Below are positions 63,617 through 64,000 of a DNA stretch of 64,000 nucleotides, in pieces. A program made the position numbers and the translations under genes. Every line of letters starts with the position of its first letter. Position 1 is the stretch's first letter. The notes under the pieces were generated by a model. That model was not told the DNA's origin. It was given only the letters and a program-made list of their open reading frames with translations, and searched no databases. This DNA comes from G963674665 sp964609625 (GTDB lineage: Bacteria; Desulfobacterota; Desulfovibrionia; Desulfovibrionales; Desulfovibrionaceae), in contig CAZSRS010000004.1 of assembly GCA_964609625.1 (NCBI GenBank), forward strand, positions 1 through 64,000, in the 5' to 3' direction.

Positions 63617-64000
63617 TTAGAAGACCTGCACCGTGTCGGCATCGAGCACGCGGGCATACACCTGCACCTTGCTTTGCATGTTGCGTACCGGAATGGTCTG
63701 GCTGAAGCCGCCGTCGCCCATGGCCTCGGCCGGCACTTCCAGTCTGACATGCTTGCCCTGGTAGACCAGCCGGACCACGTCACCCCTGGAAATGAGCGGT
63801 AGGGGCTCGATGCTTTCGAGGTAAAGGACTTCATCCTTACCCAGCGTGGCCTTCATACGCCAGGGGCCACCCCTGCCGTCCCAGACGTCGGGGCGCAGAT
63901 AGGCCAAGTTCTTGCGCACGAAGGTCACTTTCTCGGGGGTGAGCGCCTCGTTCTTGTTCAAGGGGTGGGCCGCGGCAGGCACGGCCTTCCACAGATCCAG
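63617..64000 (-). CDS. flgA: Flagellar basal-body P-ring formation chaperone FlgA (partial)
   Basis: The frame is open through the right edge of the window, so only the C-terminal 127 codons are visible. The segments DVVRLVYQGKHVRLEVPAEAMGDGGFSQTIPVRNMQSKVQVYARVLDADTVQVF match the end of FlgA (the SAF-like domain), which assists P-ring assembly. It is the first visible gene of the leftward operon flgA-H-I-J-N-K-L-csrA-fliW. Confidence 0.85.
   Translation of the reverse strand: MDLWKAVPAAAHPLNKNEALTPEKVTFVRKNLAYLRPDVWDGRGGPWRMKATLGKDEVLYLESIEPLPLISRGDVVRLVYQGKHVRLEVPAEAMGDGGFSQTIPVRNMQSKVQVYARVLDADTVQVF

Overview
The window is GC-rich (roughly 60-65% by eye), gene-dense bacterial DNA that looks like a member of the Desulfovibrionaceae (sulfate-reducing Desulfobacterota). 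The evidence is the family of genes present: a B12-dependent ribonucleotide reductase tail, a lone 2-oxoacid:ferredoxin oxidoreductase gamma subunit, a DUF116 membrane protein beside def-fmt and rsmB, a TRAP transporter operon, a DVU0524-type FlgM partner and a flgA-H-I-J-N-K-L-csrA-fliW flagellar operon. This assignment is inference from gene content; no rRNA is present.

Layout. 1-8.3 kb: end of nrdJ, a GNAT acetyltransferase, ftsE-ftsX, ilvD, a methyltransferase, hisS and aspS. 8.3-13.2 kb: def-fmt, DUF116, a MarR regulator on the opposite strand, rsmB and a small Cys-rich protein. 13.2-16.6 kb: a rhodanese-ferritin fusion with an FAD oxidoreductase, then a double-receiver GGDEF protein. 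16.8-19.7 kb: a dctP-dctQ-dctM TRAP operon. 19.8-23.4 kb: an SGNH-type protein, an Rpn/YhgA-like nuclease and a geranylgeranyl-reductase-family flavoprotein. 23.7-29.6 kb: tkt, a GltD-like flavoprotein, a 4Fe-4S protein, rpe and a sigma-54 activator, read as one carbon/redox operon. 29.7-34.8 kb: remnant of a Fic gene, a flavodoxin-fold reductase, a beta-carbonic anhydrase, tRNA-Ser(GGA), an alkaline phosphatase and a YibE/F protein. 35.3-39.0 kb: a very large hybrid histidine kinase with an N-terminal XRE DNA-binding domain, preceded by AT-rich DNA. 39.2-48.7 kb: a glycosyltransferase, ilvE, dnaX-ybaB-recR, porG, a lipoprotein cytochrome, another glycosyltransferase, tatD, a RuvC-fold protein and an acyl-ACP thioesterase. 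48.8-64.0 kb: flagellin, tRNA-Ala(GGC), a small accessory block, maf, the DVU0524-flgM pair, and the long flagellar operon running leftwards from the right edge (flgA partial, flgH, flgI, flgJ-M23 fusion, flgN, flgK, flgL, csrA, fliW).

How the parts work together. The clearest system is late flagellar control: a near-consensus FliA (sigma-28) promoter drives DVU0524-flgM, csrA and fliW lie side by side, and the flagellin leader carries two GGA sites (one in a hairpin loop, one in the Shine-Dalgarno), the arrangement expected for CsrA repression relieved by FliW. A second coherent unit joins non-oxidative pentose phosphate enzymes to a flavoprotein/ferredoxin electron-transfer pair and a sigma-54 activator whose sensory domain looks Rossmann-like. 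A third pairs a rhodanese-ferritin protein with a flavoprotein resembling the N-terminal domain of SelD fusions. No CRISPR array, insertion sequence or intact prophage was seen.
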